Shown: piece by piece, positions 7,932 through 16,141 of the stretch
Numbering within the stretch: position 1 is the first letter of the stretch
Layout of the letters: the number at the start of each line of letters is the position of its first letter
Origin: Actinoplanes sp. DH11
GTDB taxonomy: Bacteria > Actinomycetota > Actinomycetes > Mycobacteriales > Micromonosporaceae
Assembly (NCBI RefSeq): GCF_020873875.1
Contig: NZ_JAHWGU010000001.1
Coordinates: 434,001 to 498,000 of the forward strand
Direction: 5' to 3'
DNA: 64,000 nucleotides
Program-made: the position numbers and the translations under genes
Notes under the pieces: model-generated
The model's database searches: none
Seen by the model: the letters and a program-made list of their open reading frames with translations, nothing else
What the model was told of the DNA's origin: nothing

Positions 7932-9002
7932 ATGGGTGACAACCCCTCCCGCTCGGTGAACGCCACCGCCGGCGACCTGGGTGTGACTTCTGATCACGCC
8001 CGGGGCGCCGGCTCCGGTGTGTCCCCGAGCAGCTACCAGGAGCCCCCGCAGGGTGGCGGTGGCGCCCTGCCCAAGAAGGCACGGTTCTCGATCGAGACAG
8101 GTTTCCGTGGCCTGTCCACGGCCGCGGGTGCGATGGTGCTGGTCATCATCGTGGCCATCGCGGTGTTCCTGGTGTCGAAAGCGGTGCCGGCCCTGCAGGC
8201 CAACACCGCGAACTTCCTGACCGAGAAGACCTGGTTCCCGAACGACACGGAACCGGTTTTCGGTATCGCCGCGCTCGCCTTCGGCACGGTGCTCAGCTCC
8301 GTCATCGCGCTCGTCGTCGCGGTGCCGATCGCGCTGGCCATCGCGCTGTTCCTGTCGCACTACGCGCCCCGCCGGCTGGCCACGCCGCTGGGCTTCGTGA
8401 TCGACCTGCTGGCGGCCGTGCCCAGTGTGGTCTTCGGCCTCTGGGGACGGGATGTCCTGCAGCAGCCGGTCCGGGACTTCTCGGTCTGGCTCAACAACTA
8501 CTTCGGCTGGCTGCCGATCTTCGGCGGCGAGGGCCCGTTCGGGCAGTCGATCATGCTTGGTGGCCTGGTGCTGGCGATCATGGTGCTGCCGATCGTCACG
8601 TCGCTGTCCCGCGAGGTCTTCCAGCAGACCCCGGGCATGAACGAGGAGGCGGCACTCGCCCTCGGCGCCACCCGCTGGGAGATGATCCGGACCGCGGTCC
8701 TGCCGTACGGCAAGCCCGGTGTGATCGCCGCCGTGATGCTCGGCCTCGGCCGTGCCCTCGGTGAGACCATCGCCCTGGCGCTGACCCTCGGCATCACGTT
8801 CAACATCTCGTTCAACCTGATCGAGAACGGCGGCAACTCGATCGCCGCCAACATCGCGAACACCTTCGGTGAGGCCAACGCCACCGGACGAGGCGCCCTG
8901 ATCGCATCCGGCCTCGTACTCTTCGCGATCACCCTGGTGGTCAACATGACGGCGCGGGCGATCATCTACCGCCGTCGCGAGTTCCGGGACAGTGCCGCAT
9001 GA
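7932..9002 (+). CDS. pstC: PstC, phosphate ABC transporter permease
   Basis: 356-residue inner-membrane permease. A long hydrophilic N-terminus (about 55 residues) precedes the first membrane helix (AAGAMVLVIIVAIAVFLVSKAV). The ABC permease EAA loop is visible as EEAALALGATRWEMIRTAVLPYGKPGV. Pairs with PstA to form the channel. It begins 39 bp after pstS and its stop overlaps the pstA ATG in an ATGA junction. Confidence 0.96.
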   Translation: MGDNPSRSVNATAGDLGVTSDHARGAGSGVSPSSYQEPPQGGGGALPKKARFSIETGFRGLSTAAGAMVLVIIVAIAVFLVSKAVPALQANTANFLTEKTWFPNDTEPVFGIAALAFGTVLSSVIALVVAVPIALAIALFLSHYAPRRLATPLGFVIDLLAAVPSVVFGLWGRDVLQQPVRDFSVWLNNYFGWLPIFGGEGPFGQSIMLGGLVLAIMVLPIVTSLSREVFQQTPGMNEEAALALGATRWEMIRTAVLPYGKPGVIAAVMLGLGRALGETIALALTLGITFNISFNLIENGGNSIAANIANTFGEANATGRGALIASGLVLFAITLVVNMTARAIIYRRREFRDSAA

Positions 9003-10084
9003 GCCTTCTCGAGCAGGAAGCTGCCGGCGTCGTGATGACGCCGGACAACATCCGGACCAAGCAGCTGCCGATCGCCGTCAACCTCGGTGTCGCCGCCGCC
9101 GCACTCGTCGTTTCCGCGGTGGTCGTGCTCGGCACCGGCATCGGCAACTGGGTGCTGGTCCTGGTGCTAGGTCTGGTCGCCTACCTGGTCGGCCTCTTCT
9201 TCGCCGCGAGCCGCGTCGAAGGCAAGCGGGCCGCGAAGAACCGCACCATGCAGTCGCTGATCTACGCCGCCTGTGTCCTCGCGGTGCTGCCGCTCGCCTC
9301 GGTGGTCTGGACCCTGGTCTCCAAGGGCTTCGAGCGCCTGGACGGCAACTTCTTCAGCACCTCGATGAACAACATCAGCGCCCGGGATCCGCAGGGTGGC
9401 GCGTACCACGCCATCATCGGCACCCTGGAGCAGGTCGGCATCGCCACCCTGATCGCCGTGCCGCTCGGCGTGCTCGGCGCGATCTACCTGGTGGAGTACG
9501 GCCGGGGCCGGTTCGCCAACACGGTCCGCTTCTTCGTCGACGTCATGACCGGTATCCCGTCGATCGTCGCCGGTCTGTTCATCCTCTCCTTCTGGGTGCT
9601 GATCGTCAGCCCGTGGTTCAACGACGGGAACCCGCGCTTCTCCGGTTTCGCCGCCTCGCTGGCGCTGACCGTGCTGATGCTGCCGACGATCGTCCGCTCG
9701 ACCGAGGAGATGCTGCGCCTGGTGCCGGGGCCGCTGCGGGAGGGCTCGTACGCGCTCGGCGTACCGCAATGGAAGACGATCCTCAAGGTCGTCCTGCCGA
9801 CCGCCCTGCCCGGCATCGTCACCGGTGTCATGCTGTCCATCGCGCGTGCCGCGGGTGAGACCGCGCCGGTCCTGCTCGTCGCCGGTGGCGCCGCCGCCAT
9901 CAACTTCGACCCGTTCGCCGGTAACCAGCAGTCGCTGGCGCTCTTCGTGTACCAGCAGGCGGGCGACGCCTCCCGGTACGCACCGGCCCGGGCCTGGACG
10001 GCCGCGCTCACCCTGGTGGCGCTGGTCCTGATCCTCACCATCGCCGCCAAGCTGCTCGCCCGTCGCAACAAGCTGTCCCGTTAA
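8999..10084 (+). CDS. pstA: PstA, phosphate ABC transporter permease
   Basis: 361 residues. The EAA loop is REGSYALGVPQWKTILKVVLPTALPGI, and several helices surround it, including a gate-region helix VMTGIPSIVAGLFILSFWV. Second membrane subunit of the high-affinity phosphate importer. The ATG overlaps the pstC stop (ATGA), so translation is probably coupled. Confidence 0.96.
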   Translation: MSLLEQEAAGVVMTPDNIRTKQLPIAVNLGVAAAALVVSAVVVLGTGIGNWVLVLVLGLVAYLVGLFFAASRVEGKRAAKNRTMQSLIYAACVLAVLPLASVVWTLVSKGFERLDGNFFSTSMNNISARDPQGGAYHAIIGTLEQVGIATLIAVPLGVLGAIYLVEYGRGRFANTVRFFVDVMTGIPSIVAGLFILSFWVLIVSPWFNDGNPRFSGFAASLALTVLMLPTIVRSTEEMLRLVPGPLREGSYALGVPQWKTILKVVLPTALPGIVTGVMLSIARAAGETAPVLLVAGGAAAINFDPFAGNQQSLALFVYQQAGDASRYAPARAWTAALTLVALVLILTIAAKLLARRNKLSR

Positions 10085-10096
10085 GAGGTGTCATCA

Positions 10097-10873
10097 ATGG
10101 CCAAGCGCATCGAGGCGAGCAACGTCTCCTCCTACTACGGCTCGTTCAAGGCGATCGACAGCGTCTCCATGACGGTCGAGCCGAAGACGATCACCGCCTT
10201 GATCGGCCCGTCCGGCTGCGGCAAGTCGACGTTCCTGCGGTCGATCAACCGCATGCACGAGGTGCTGCCGGGCGCCCGGATCGAGGGTCGTCTGACCATC
10301 GACGACCAGAACATCTACGACCAGGACGTCGACGTGACGGCCGTACGTCGCATGATCGGCATGGTCTTCCAGCGGCCTAACCCGTTCCCGACCATGTCGA
10401 TCTACGAGAACGCGGTCGCCGGCCTCAAGCTGAACGGCGTCAAGAAGAAGTCGCTGCTCGACGACGCCGCCGAGAAGTCGCTGCGTTCCGCGAACCTCTG
10501 GGACGAGGTCAAGGACCGCCTCGACCGTCCCGGCGCCGGCCTCTCCGGCGGCCAGCAGCAGCGCCTCTGCATCGCCCGCACGATCGCCGTCGAGCCCCAG
10601 GTCGTCCTGATGGACGAGCCCTGCTCCGCGCTCGACCCGATCTCCACGCTGGCGATCGAGGACCTGATGTTCAAGCTGAAGGACCGCTTCACGATCATCA
10701 TCGTGACGCACAACATGCAGCAGGCCGCCCGCGTCAGCGACAAGACCGGCTTCTTCTCGATCGACAAGACCGGCGACCCGGGGCGCCTGATCGAGTACGA
10801 CGACACCCAGAAGATCTTCAGCAACCCGTCCCAGAAGAAGACCGAGGACTACATCACCGGCCGCTTCGGCTGA
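10097..10873 (+). CDS. pstB: PstB, phosphate ABC transporter ATPase
   Basis: 258 residues with all ABC ATPase motifs: Walker [11 protein letters not shown]-loop VFQRPNPF, signature LSGGQQQR, Walker B VVLMDEP and H-loop IIVTHNMQQ. Powers phosphate import through PstCA. ATG 10097 lies 8 nt after AGAGG; GTG 10088 overlaps that SD and is less likely. Last gene of the operon, followed by a strong terminator. No phoU is adjacent; the DUF47 gene at 14388 belongs to the pit system. Confidence 0.97.
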   Translation: MAKRIEASNVSSYYGSFKAIDSVSMTVEPKTITALIGPSGCGKSTFLRSINRMHEVLPGARIEGRLTIDDQNIYDQDVDVTAVRRMIGMVFQRPNPFPTMSIYENAVAGLKLNGVKKKSLLDDAAEKSLRSANLWDEVKDRLDRPGAGLSGGQQQRLCIARTIAVEPQVVLMDEPCSALDPISTLAIEDLMFKLKDRFTIIIVTHNMQQAARVSDKTGFFSIDKTGDPGRLIEYDDTQKIFSNPSQKKTEDYITGRFG

Positions 10874-10889
10874 TCAATCACGGTCACAG

Positions 10890-10920
10890 GGCCGGTCCGG
10901 CATTTGCCGGGCCGGCCTTT
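10890..10920 (+). terminator. Rho-independent terminator of pstSCAB
   Basis: GGCCGGTCCGGC pairs with GCCGGGCCGGCC across an ATTT loop (12 bp, one wobble) and is followed by TTTCT. It lies 17 bp after the pstB stop. Confidence 0.8.
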
Positions 10921-11169
10921 CTCATGGGCGGACGAGCACCGGCACCCCCGCCGAAGCCACCCCGTCCCGTCCGCTCCCGCCACCTGACGGTCCATGCCCC
11001 GGCGCTTCCCGCCGCCGGCCCCGGCGTGTGCCGCCCGCCGGCCCCGATGTTTCCCTCCGCTGGCCCCGGCGTCGGCAAGGAGGCAGCGGGCCAGCCGGGG
11101 GCCGGTGCTGGCGGCGGGCGCCGACGGAGGGACGGTGCTGGGTGGGCTGCGCTGGGGCCGGGCGGCGCT

Positions 11170-11244
11170 GTTGATCTGCTAGCGGTGCGAAATCGCGGTT
11201 TCAACCCCTTGATCACAGCGATTTCGTAGCGCTAGCAGATCAAC
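11170..11244. repeat. 75-bp dispersed inverted-repeat element, copy 1
   Basis: Outer arms GTTGATCTGCTAGC and GCTAGCAGATCAAC are perfect complements (14 bp). Inner arms GAAATCGC and GCGATTTC (8 bp) lie 5 nt further in, around a 21-nt centre ending in GATCACA. A second copy of the same length and plan is at 27876-27950. It sits in the 418-bp gap between pstB and a convergent Nudix gene; the rest of that gap (10921-11169) is GC-rich and shows no gene. Confidence 0.9.
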
Positions 11245-11291
11245 ATCTCGCCAGGCACAGCGCGCGGCGCCACCGCGGCTGGTAGCGCGTG

Positions 11292-12260
11292 TCAGCCGGG
11301 GATCTGGAAGGTGACCTGGCCGTCGGGGTTCACGTCGATCCGGGGCTGGACCGGAGTGCCGGCGTCCCGGTGTGCGGCCGCCGCGACCACTTCCTCGATC
11401 GTCCCGCAGGCGGCCAGCTGACGCAGGGTGTGCCGGGTGGGTGGCAGCATCGGCAGGTCGTCGGCGTCGCCGGGGTCGATCCACGCGGTCCGGTCGGCCT
11501 CGCCGGACACGTCCTGGGTGTGCTGTGCCTCCGGCAGCAGGGCCGCGAAGAACCAGGTGTCGAACCGTTTCGGCTCGAACTCCGGGGTGATCCACCGAGA
11601 CCAGGGCAGCAGCAGGTCGTCGCGCAGGCGCAGGCCGCGGCGTTCGAGCAGGTCGGTCATGCTGAGCTCGCGGCCTTGCACGGCAGCCCGGTCGGCCTCC
11701 CACCCGGCGTGCCAGGCCGAGTCGACGGACCCGGCGGAACCGGCCGCACCGGACCCGGCCGCACCGGACCCGGCGGAACCGGCCGCACCGGACCCGGCCG
11801 CACCGGACCCGGCGGCACCGGAACCGGCGGCATGAGCGGAATCGGCAAGGTCGGTGGGGGCGGCCGAAGCGGTGAGGCCGGCGACTGTGCGGTCCGGTTC
11901 GGTGTGGGGGCCGGCCAGCAGGACGCCGGTTTCCTCGAAGAGTTCGCGGGCGGCGGCGCCGACCACGGCGTGTGCCTGGTCCTCGGGTACGCCGAGGCGG
12001 GCGGCCCAGTCGGTGCGGATGGTGGCGGGCTGGTCGGTCGGGTCGACGACGCCGCCGGGGAAGGCGTACACGCCTCCGAAGACCATGGTGGTTACACGTC
12101 TCAGCACGTACACCTGGAAAGCGGAACCGGACGGCCGCAGCAGGACCACCGTGGCCGCCGGCCGGGCCGTCGCGGGCGGGCCGGTGAATTCGCGGGCCCG
12201 TTGCAGCATCGCGGGTGGGAGGACCATGTCGTCGGGGGAGGGCGGCATCGAAGCGGTCAC
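11292..12260 (-). CDS. Nudix hydrolase, NUDT19-like, with low-complexity insert
   Basis: 322 residues. The Nudix box is split, as in the NUDT19/RP2 type: GGVYAFPGGVVD near residues 62-73, then AARELFEETGVLL near 103-115 after a ~30-residue spacer. Family members hydrolyse CoA or other nucleoside-diphosphate derivatives; the substrate here is unknown. Following the box is an AAGSG repeat of about 30 residues (plus-strand 11733-11834), then a second conserved part with DDLLLPWSRWITPEFEPKRFDTWFF. Divergent from the oxidoreductase at 12308, with only 47 bp between starts. Confidence 0.85.
   Translation of the reverse strand: MTASMPPSPDDMVLPPAMLQRAREFTGPPATARPAATVVLLRPSGSAFQVYVLRRVTTMVFGGVYAFPGGVVDPTDQPATIRTDWAARLGVPEDQAHAVVGAAARELFEETGVLLAGPHTEPDRTVAGLTASAAPTDLADSAHAAGSGAAGSGAAGSGAAGSAGSGAAGSGAAGSAGSVDSAWHAGWEADRAAVQGRELSMTDLLERRGLRLRDDLLLPWSRWITPEFEPKRFDTWFFAALLPEAQHTQDVSGEADRTAWIDPGDADDLPMLPPTRHTLRQLAACGTIEEVVAAAAHRDAGTPVQPRIDVNPDGQVTFQIPG
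11733..11834. repeat. 15-bp in-frame tandem repeat inside the Nudix gene
   Basis: Alternating CCGGCCGCACCGGAC and CCGGCGGAACCGGCC-like units on the plus strand, read on the minus strand as (AAGSG)n with single-unit variants. All unit lengths are multiples of three. Confidence 0.85.
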
Positions 12261-12307
12261 CTGTCGATCGTCCCACCGGGGGCGGCTGGGGCGATACGGT
12301 ATCGATC

Positions 12308-13285
12308 ATGAACGGACAGAAGGTGCGCTGGGGCATTCTCGGCCCCGGCGGGATCGCCAGCACATTCGCCGCCGACCTGCCGCTGGTGGAGGGTGCCGAG
12401 CTCGCCGCCGTGGGATCGCGTTCGAAGGCGAGCGCGGAGGCGTTCGCGCAGCGGCACGGTTTCGCGCGGGCGCACGGTTCCTACGCGGATCTCGCCGCCG
12501 ACGACGGTGTGGACATCGTGTACGTGGCGACGCCGCACGCGTTCCACCTGGACGCCGCGCTGCTCTGCCTGGAGGCGGGCAAGGCGGTGCTGGTCGAGAA
12601 GCCGATCACGCTGGATCTGGCCAGCGCGGCGCAGCTGATCCAGACCGCGCGGGACAAGAACATCTTCCTGATGGAGGCCATGTGGATGCGCTGCAACCCG
12701 GCCATCCGCAAGATCGCCGAGCTGGTCGACGAGGGCGCGATCGGCTGGCTCAGCGCCGTGCACGCGGACTTCGGGCTGCAGGGCCCGTTCGACGCGTCGC
12801 ACCGGCTGCGTGACCGGGAACTGGGCGGTGGCGCGCTGCTCGACCTCGGCGTCTACCCGATCCATCTGACGCATCTGCTGCTCGGCACGCCGTCGACCGC
12901 GCACGCCTGGGCGCATCTCACGCCGGAACGGGTGGACGAGAACACCGGTGTGCTGCTCGGGTACGACGCCGGCGCGGTGGCCGCCCTGACGTGCAGCATC
13001 AACGGCGCTAGCCGGAACGCGGCGTCGATCACCGGCACCGACGGCCGGATCGACCTGCCGAGCGGTTTCTTCGTGCCGCGCAGCTTCGTGCTGAACCGCC
13101 CGGACCGGGAGACGGAGACTTTCGAGTTCCCGTTCGAGGGCAGCGGCTACCAGTTCGAGGCGGCCGAGGCGCAGCGCTGCTTCCTCGCCGGTGAGTTGGA
13201 GAGCCCGCTGGTCTCGCACGAGACGACGCTCGAGGTGATGGGCCTGCTGGACGCCCTGCGCGAGCAGATCGGCGTCTTCTACTGA
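12308..13285 (+). CDS. Gfo/Idh/MocA-family NAD(P)-dependent oxidoreductase
   Basis: 325 residues. N-terminal Rossmann fold with GPGGIAS near residue 12 and the family motif VEKPITLDL near residues 97-105. The C-terminal substrate domain includes GGGALLDLGVYPI. Typical substrates are sugars, inositols or dihydrodiols; none can be assigned. ATG 12308 is supported by the Rossmann start WGILGPGGI at residue 7; a TACGGT box 5-10 nt upstream suggests a leaderless transcript. Divergent from the Nudix gene. Confidence 0.9.
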   Translation: MNGQKVRWGILGPGGIASTFAADLPLVEGAELAAVGSRSKASAEAFAQRHGFARAHGSYADLAADDGVDIVYVATPHAFHLDAALLCLEAGKAVLVEKPITLDLASAAQLIQTARDKNIFLMEAMWMRCNPAIRKIAELVDEGAIGWLSAVHADFGLQGPFDASHRLRDRELGGGALLDLGVYPIHLTHLLLGTPSTAHAWAHLTPERVDENTGVLLGYDAGAVAALTCSINGASRNAASITGTDGRIDLPSGFFVPRSFVLNRPDRETETFEFPFEGSGYQFEAAEAQRCFLAGELESPLVSHETTLEVMGLLDALREQIGVFY

Positions 13286-13295
13286 GTACCGCTCC

Positions 13296-13324
13296 TGCGC
13301 GCGGACGGGTGCCGTCCGCGCGCA
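13296..13324. terminator. Hairpin between convergent genes (possible bidirectional terminator)
   Basis: TGCGCGCGGACGG pairs perfectly with CCGTCCGCGCGCA across a GTG loop (13 bp). It lies 11 bp past the oxidoreductase stop and 56 bp before the stop of the converging pit gene. There is no U-tract. Confidence 0.55.
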
Positions 13325-13379
13325 AGTGAGCGGGAGGACGGCACCCGCGCACAGGAGAGCGGGGGGGCGGGCCGCCCGC

Positions 13380-14384
13380 TCAGAAGAGCGGGCGCACCAC
13401 CACGTAGATCAGGCAGGCGATCAGGGCGGCGGCCGGGAACGTGGTCACCCAGGCGATGATGATGTTGCCGGCGACGTTCCAGCGGACCGCGCTGAGCCGC
13501 TTGGTGGCGCCCACGCCCATGATCGCCGAGGTGATGGTGTGTGTGGTCGAGATCGGCGCGTGCAGCACGAGCGCGTTGAAGTAGAGCACCGAGCTGGCGA
13601 CCGTCTCCGCGGCGAAGCCCTCGGCCGGCCCCAAGTCGATGATCTTGCGGCCGAGGGTGCGGATGATCCGCCAGCCGCCGGAGTAGGTGCCGAGCGCCAG
13701 CATCGTCGCGGACGCCCAGTAGACCCATTCCGGGATGTGCGTCGCGGAGCTCTGGTATCCGCCGGTGTAGAGCGCCAGCACGACGATGCCCATCGTCTTC
13801 GCCGCGTCCTGGATGCCGTGACCGACCGCCATCGCCGCGGCGGAGAACGTCTGCGCGAGCCGGAAGCCCCGGTTCAGCTTGCCGGGATGCCCGCGCCGGA
13901 AGATCCACATGATCGCGACCATGAAGACGAAGCCCAGCATCAGGCCGACAACCGGTGAGACCACCATCGGGATCAGCACCTTGTTGACGATGTTGCCCCA
14001 CTGCACCTCGCCGATCGACGCGATCAGGGTGGCGCCGACCAGGCCGCCGAAGAGCGCGTGCGACGAGCTCGAGGGCAGACCGAAATACCAGGTGATCAGG
14101 TTCCAGGCGATCGCGCCGAGCACGCCGGCGAAGACGATGCCCAGGCTGGGTACGCCGACCGGCAGCTCCACCAGGTCGTCACCGACCGTCTTGGCGACCT
14201 CGGTGCCCAGGTGCGCGCCCACGAAGTTGCCGACCGCGGCCATCAGCAGCGCCACCCGCGGAGTGAGCGCCCGGGTGCTGACGCTCGTGGCGATCGCGTT
14301 GGCGGCGTCGTGGAAGCCGTTGGTGTAGTCGAACACCATCGCGGCGATGATCACCGCCGCGACGGCGACGAATGCGGGATCCAA
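13380..14384 (-). CDS. pit: Pit-type low-affinity inorganic phosphate transporter
   Basis: 334-residue polytopic protein of the PiT family, a cation-coupled phosphate symporter. The duplicated signature is visible: DYTNGFHDAANAIAT near residue 19 and HAPISTTHTITSAIMGVG near the C-terminus, with GLPSSSSHALFGGLVGA between. Begins with TTG at 14384, 3 nt after the stop of its DUF47 partner. With pstSCAB nearby the window carries both high- and low-affinity phosphate uptake. Confidence 0.93.
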   Translation of the reverse strand: MDPAFVAVAAVIIAAMVFDYTNGFHDAANAIATSVSTRALTPRVALLMAAVGNFVGAHLGTEVAKTVGDDLVELPVGVPSLGIVFAGVLGAIAWNLITWYFGLPSSSSHALFGGLVGATLIASIGEVQWGNIVNKVLIPMVVSPVVGLMLGFVFMVAIMWIFRRGHPGKLNRGFRLAQTFSAAAMAVGHGIQDAAKTMGIVVLALYTGGYQSSATHIPEWVYWASATMLALGTYSGGWRIIRTLGRKIIDLGPAEGFAAETVASSVLYFNALVLHAPISTTHTITSAIMGVGATKRLSAVRWNVAGNIIIAWVTTFPAAALIACLIYVVVRPLF

Positions 14385-14387
14385 GGC

Positions 14388-15014
14388 TTAGGACTCCTTG
14401 ACCGCGATGGTCTCGACGGTGTTCGCGACGTGCTCGAACGCGTCGCAGGCCGCCTCGAGCTCGTCGACGACCTCTTTCATCTTGAGCACCGTGAGAGCGT
14501 CGTACTCACCGGAGAAGAGGCGCACGAGCAGCATCCGGTAGGCCCGGTCGCCGTCGTTCTCCAGCCGGTTGATCTCGATCCAGTACTCCTCGAGGCCCTT
14601 CATCGAGCGCAGCCGGGGCATCGCCTCAGCGGTGATCTTCGCCTGCTGGTCGAGGACGGTCACCAGCTCGTGCATCTCCCGGGGCAGCGACGGCAGGTCG
14701 GTCAGCCCGTAGAGGTAGAGCAGGTTGCCGGCCGCCTCCAGGTGGTCCATCACGTCGTCGAGTTGGGAGCCCAGCGAGTAGATGTCCTCCCGGTCGAACG
14801 GGGTGATGAAAGTGGAGTTGATCTTCTTGTAGAGCTCATGGGTGATGGAGTCGCTGTCGTGCTCCACGTCGCTGAGCCGGTCCGACACCGATTGCACGTC
14901 CACACCGGGCAGAGCCAGCTCGTTGAGCAGCTCCGTCCCCTTGACCAGGTTGTAGGCGGCCTTGGTGAAGAGCTCGTAGAACACGCCCTCGACCGGGCGG
15001 AAGGAAAACTTCAC
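14388..15014 (-). CDS. DUF47/PhoU-like protein paired with Pit
   Basis: 208-residue all-helical DUF47 protein of the PhoU-like superfamily. It includes KINSTFITPFDREDI, the most conserved family motif, and acidic metal-binding helices such as SDVEHDSD. Genes of this family nearly always precede pit and are thought to regulate it. GTG 15014 is the first in-frame start. No clear PHO box was seen upstream. Confidence 0.93.
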   Translation of the reverse strand: MKFSFRPVEGVFYELFTKAAYNLVKGTELLNELALPGVDVQSVSDRLSDVEHDSDSITHELYKKINSTFITPFDREDIYSLGSQLDDVMDHLEAAGNLLYLYGLTDLPSLPREMHELVTVLDQQAKITAEAMPRLRSMKGLEEYWIEINRLENDGDRAYRMLLVRLFSGEYDALTVLKMKEVVDELEAACDAFEHVANTVETIAVKES

Positions 15015-15098
15015 GGCGTGGACCTCTATCGACGGCTCTTAGTTGGATCTCCGTTGGCATGCTATCGGTCCACGCTGGTTGACCCGTTCGCCACGGTC

Positions 15099-16052
15099 CT
15101 AAACGGTCTCGTGACGGCCGGTCGTGCGGCGGGCGTTGGGCCGGGGCGTGGCACGGCGTACCGCCCTGGTCGGAAGGTGTGGCATCGGGGTGCTGGAGAC
15201 CGGGTGCCGGCGCAGGTGCCTGGCGAGCCCGGCGAGGTCGGTGTCGGCGATCACGTCCACGCCTGCCGCGCCGAGCTCGCTCCAGACGGCGGCACGGGCC
15301 CGGCGGGGACCCTGGGACAGGCCCGAGATGCGTACCGTCCGGCCGTCCTCGTGTGCGGCGCGGATCATGGCGTGCAGCTGGTGCCGTTCCTCGGCGGTGA
15401 TCGGGTCCAGGCCGTCCCAGCCGAACAGCCGGGTCCACGGCTCGCTGATCGTCGGGACCAGGGTGGGTGGCGCCGACCAGGAGCCGAGGTCGTCGAAGGT
15501 GCCCTCGGCGAACGCGTACCTGTCGTCCTGGGCGGCGAGCAACTCGCGGACGTCGACGATCCCGGCCACCGTCACGGTCACCGCGCCCGGTGTAAGGACG
15601 CCGTCGCGGCACCGGCTGAGCAGGCTCGCGTGGTCGCGCAGCTGCTGGTCGAGCATCCGATAGGCGCGGAAGAGCGTCTCGGTGTCCCGGCTGGGCCCAC
15701 CGAACTCGATCACCAGCCGGAACGGGGCCCGCTGGTCGCGCCAGAGCCGCCCGGACCCGGCCTGTGCGCGGGTGAAGAGTGGGGCGAGGACCAGCCGGCG
15801 CAGCGTACGCCCGGGTTGCGGGGTGCCCGGCCCGAGGAACAGCTCGCCGTGCGGTCCCGGCACCACCGGAACCGTCATCCCGGTCAGGCCGAGCTTGAGC
15901 ACCGCGGGCAGCGGATCGGCGTCGGTGTCCCGCAGCAGCCCGTGCCCGGCCGTCAGGCAGGGGCGGGACCGGCGGCGCACCACGACCGAGACGGCGCCAC
16001 CGGCGCCGGCGAGCCCGGCCAGGCTGCCCGCGATAGTCGCCACGTCGCGCAC
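15099..16052 (-). CDS. GDPD/PI-PLC-like fold protein with degenerate active site
   Basis: 317 residues with the overall pattern of actinobacterial PI-PLC/glycerophosphodiesterase-like proteins: RTLRRLVLAPLF, RAPFRLVIEFGG, PTISEPWTRLFGWDG, DGRTVRISG and VDVIADTDLAGLARHLR. Where active relatives have HNDY, VEAD and a later HD, this protein has LRDT, VPVV and PG, so the metal-binding catalytic residues appear lost. The N-terminus has a weak hydrophobic stretch (IAGSLAGLAGAGGAVSVVV) that could be a membrane anchor. Role unknown; probably non-catalytic. Confidence 0.75.
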   Translation of the reverse strand: MRDVATIAGSLAGLAGAGGAVSVVVRRRSRPCLTAGHGLLRDTDADPLPAVLKLGLTGMTVPVVPGPHGELFLGPGTPQPGRTLRRLVLAPLFTRAQAGSGRLWRDQRAPFRLVIEFGGPSRDTETLFRAYRMLDQQLRDHASLLSRCRDGVLTPGAVTVTVAGIVDVRELLAAQDDRYAFAEGTFDDLGSWSAPPTLVPTISEPWTRLFGWDGLDPITAEERHQLHAMIRAAHEDGRTVRISGLSQGPRRARAAVWSELGAAGVDVIADTDLAGLARHLRRHPVSSTPMPHLPTRAVRRATPRPNARRTTGRHETV

Positions 16053-16087
16053 GGTTCACCATCCCGATACATCCGATTTGCGTGTTT

Positions 16088-16093
16088 TATACT
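16088..16093 (+). promoter_or_regulatory. Putative -10 (TATACT) upstream of the ECF41 sigma gene
   Basis: TATACT in a short AT-rich patch between the divergent GDPD-like and sigma factor genes. No clear -35; a typical ECF41 promoter motif was not found. Confidence 0.35.
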
Positions 16094-16141
16094 GTGGCAC
16101 AGGTGATACCCGGAGCCGGTCATCTCGCGCAGAATTCGTCC

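Noticed and set aside
6729..8360. 543-codon minus-strand frame over pstS-pstC
   Set aside because: Antisense to clearly recognisable PstS and PstC; a result of high GC at third positions.
14058..16106. 682-codon plus-strand frame over pit, DUF47 and GDPD-like genes
   Set aside because: Antisense to three supported genes, with no recognisable domain.
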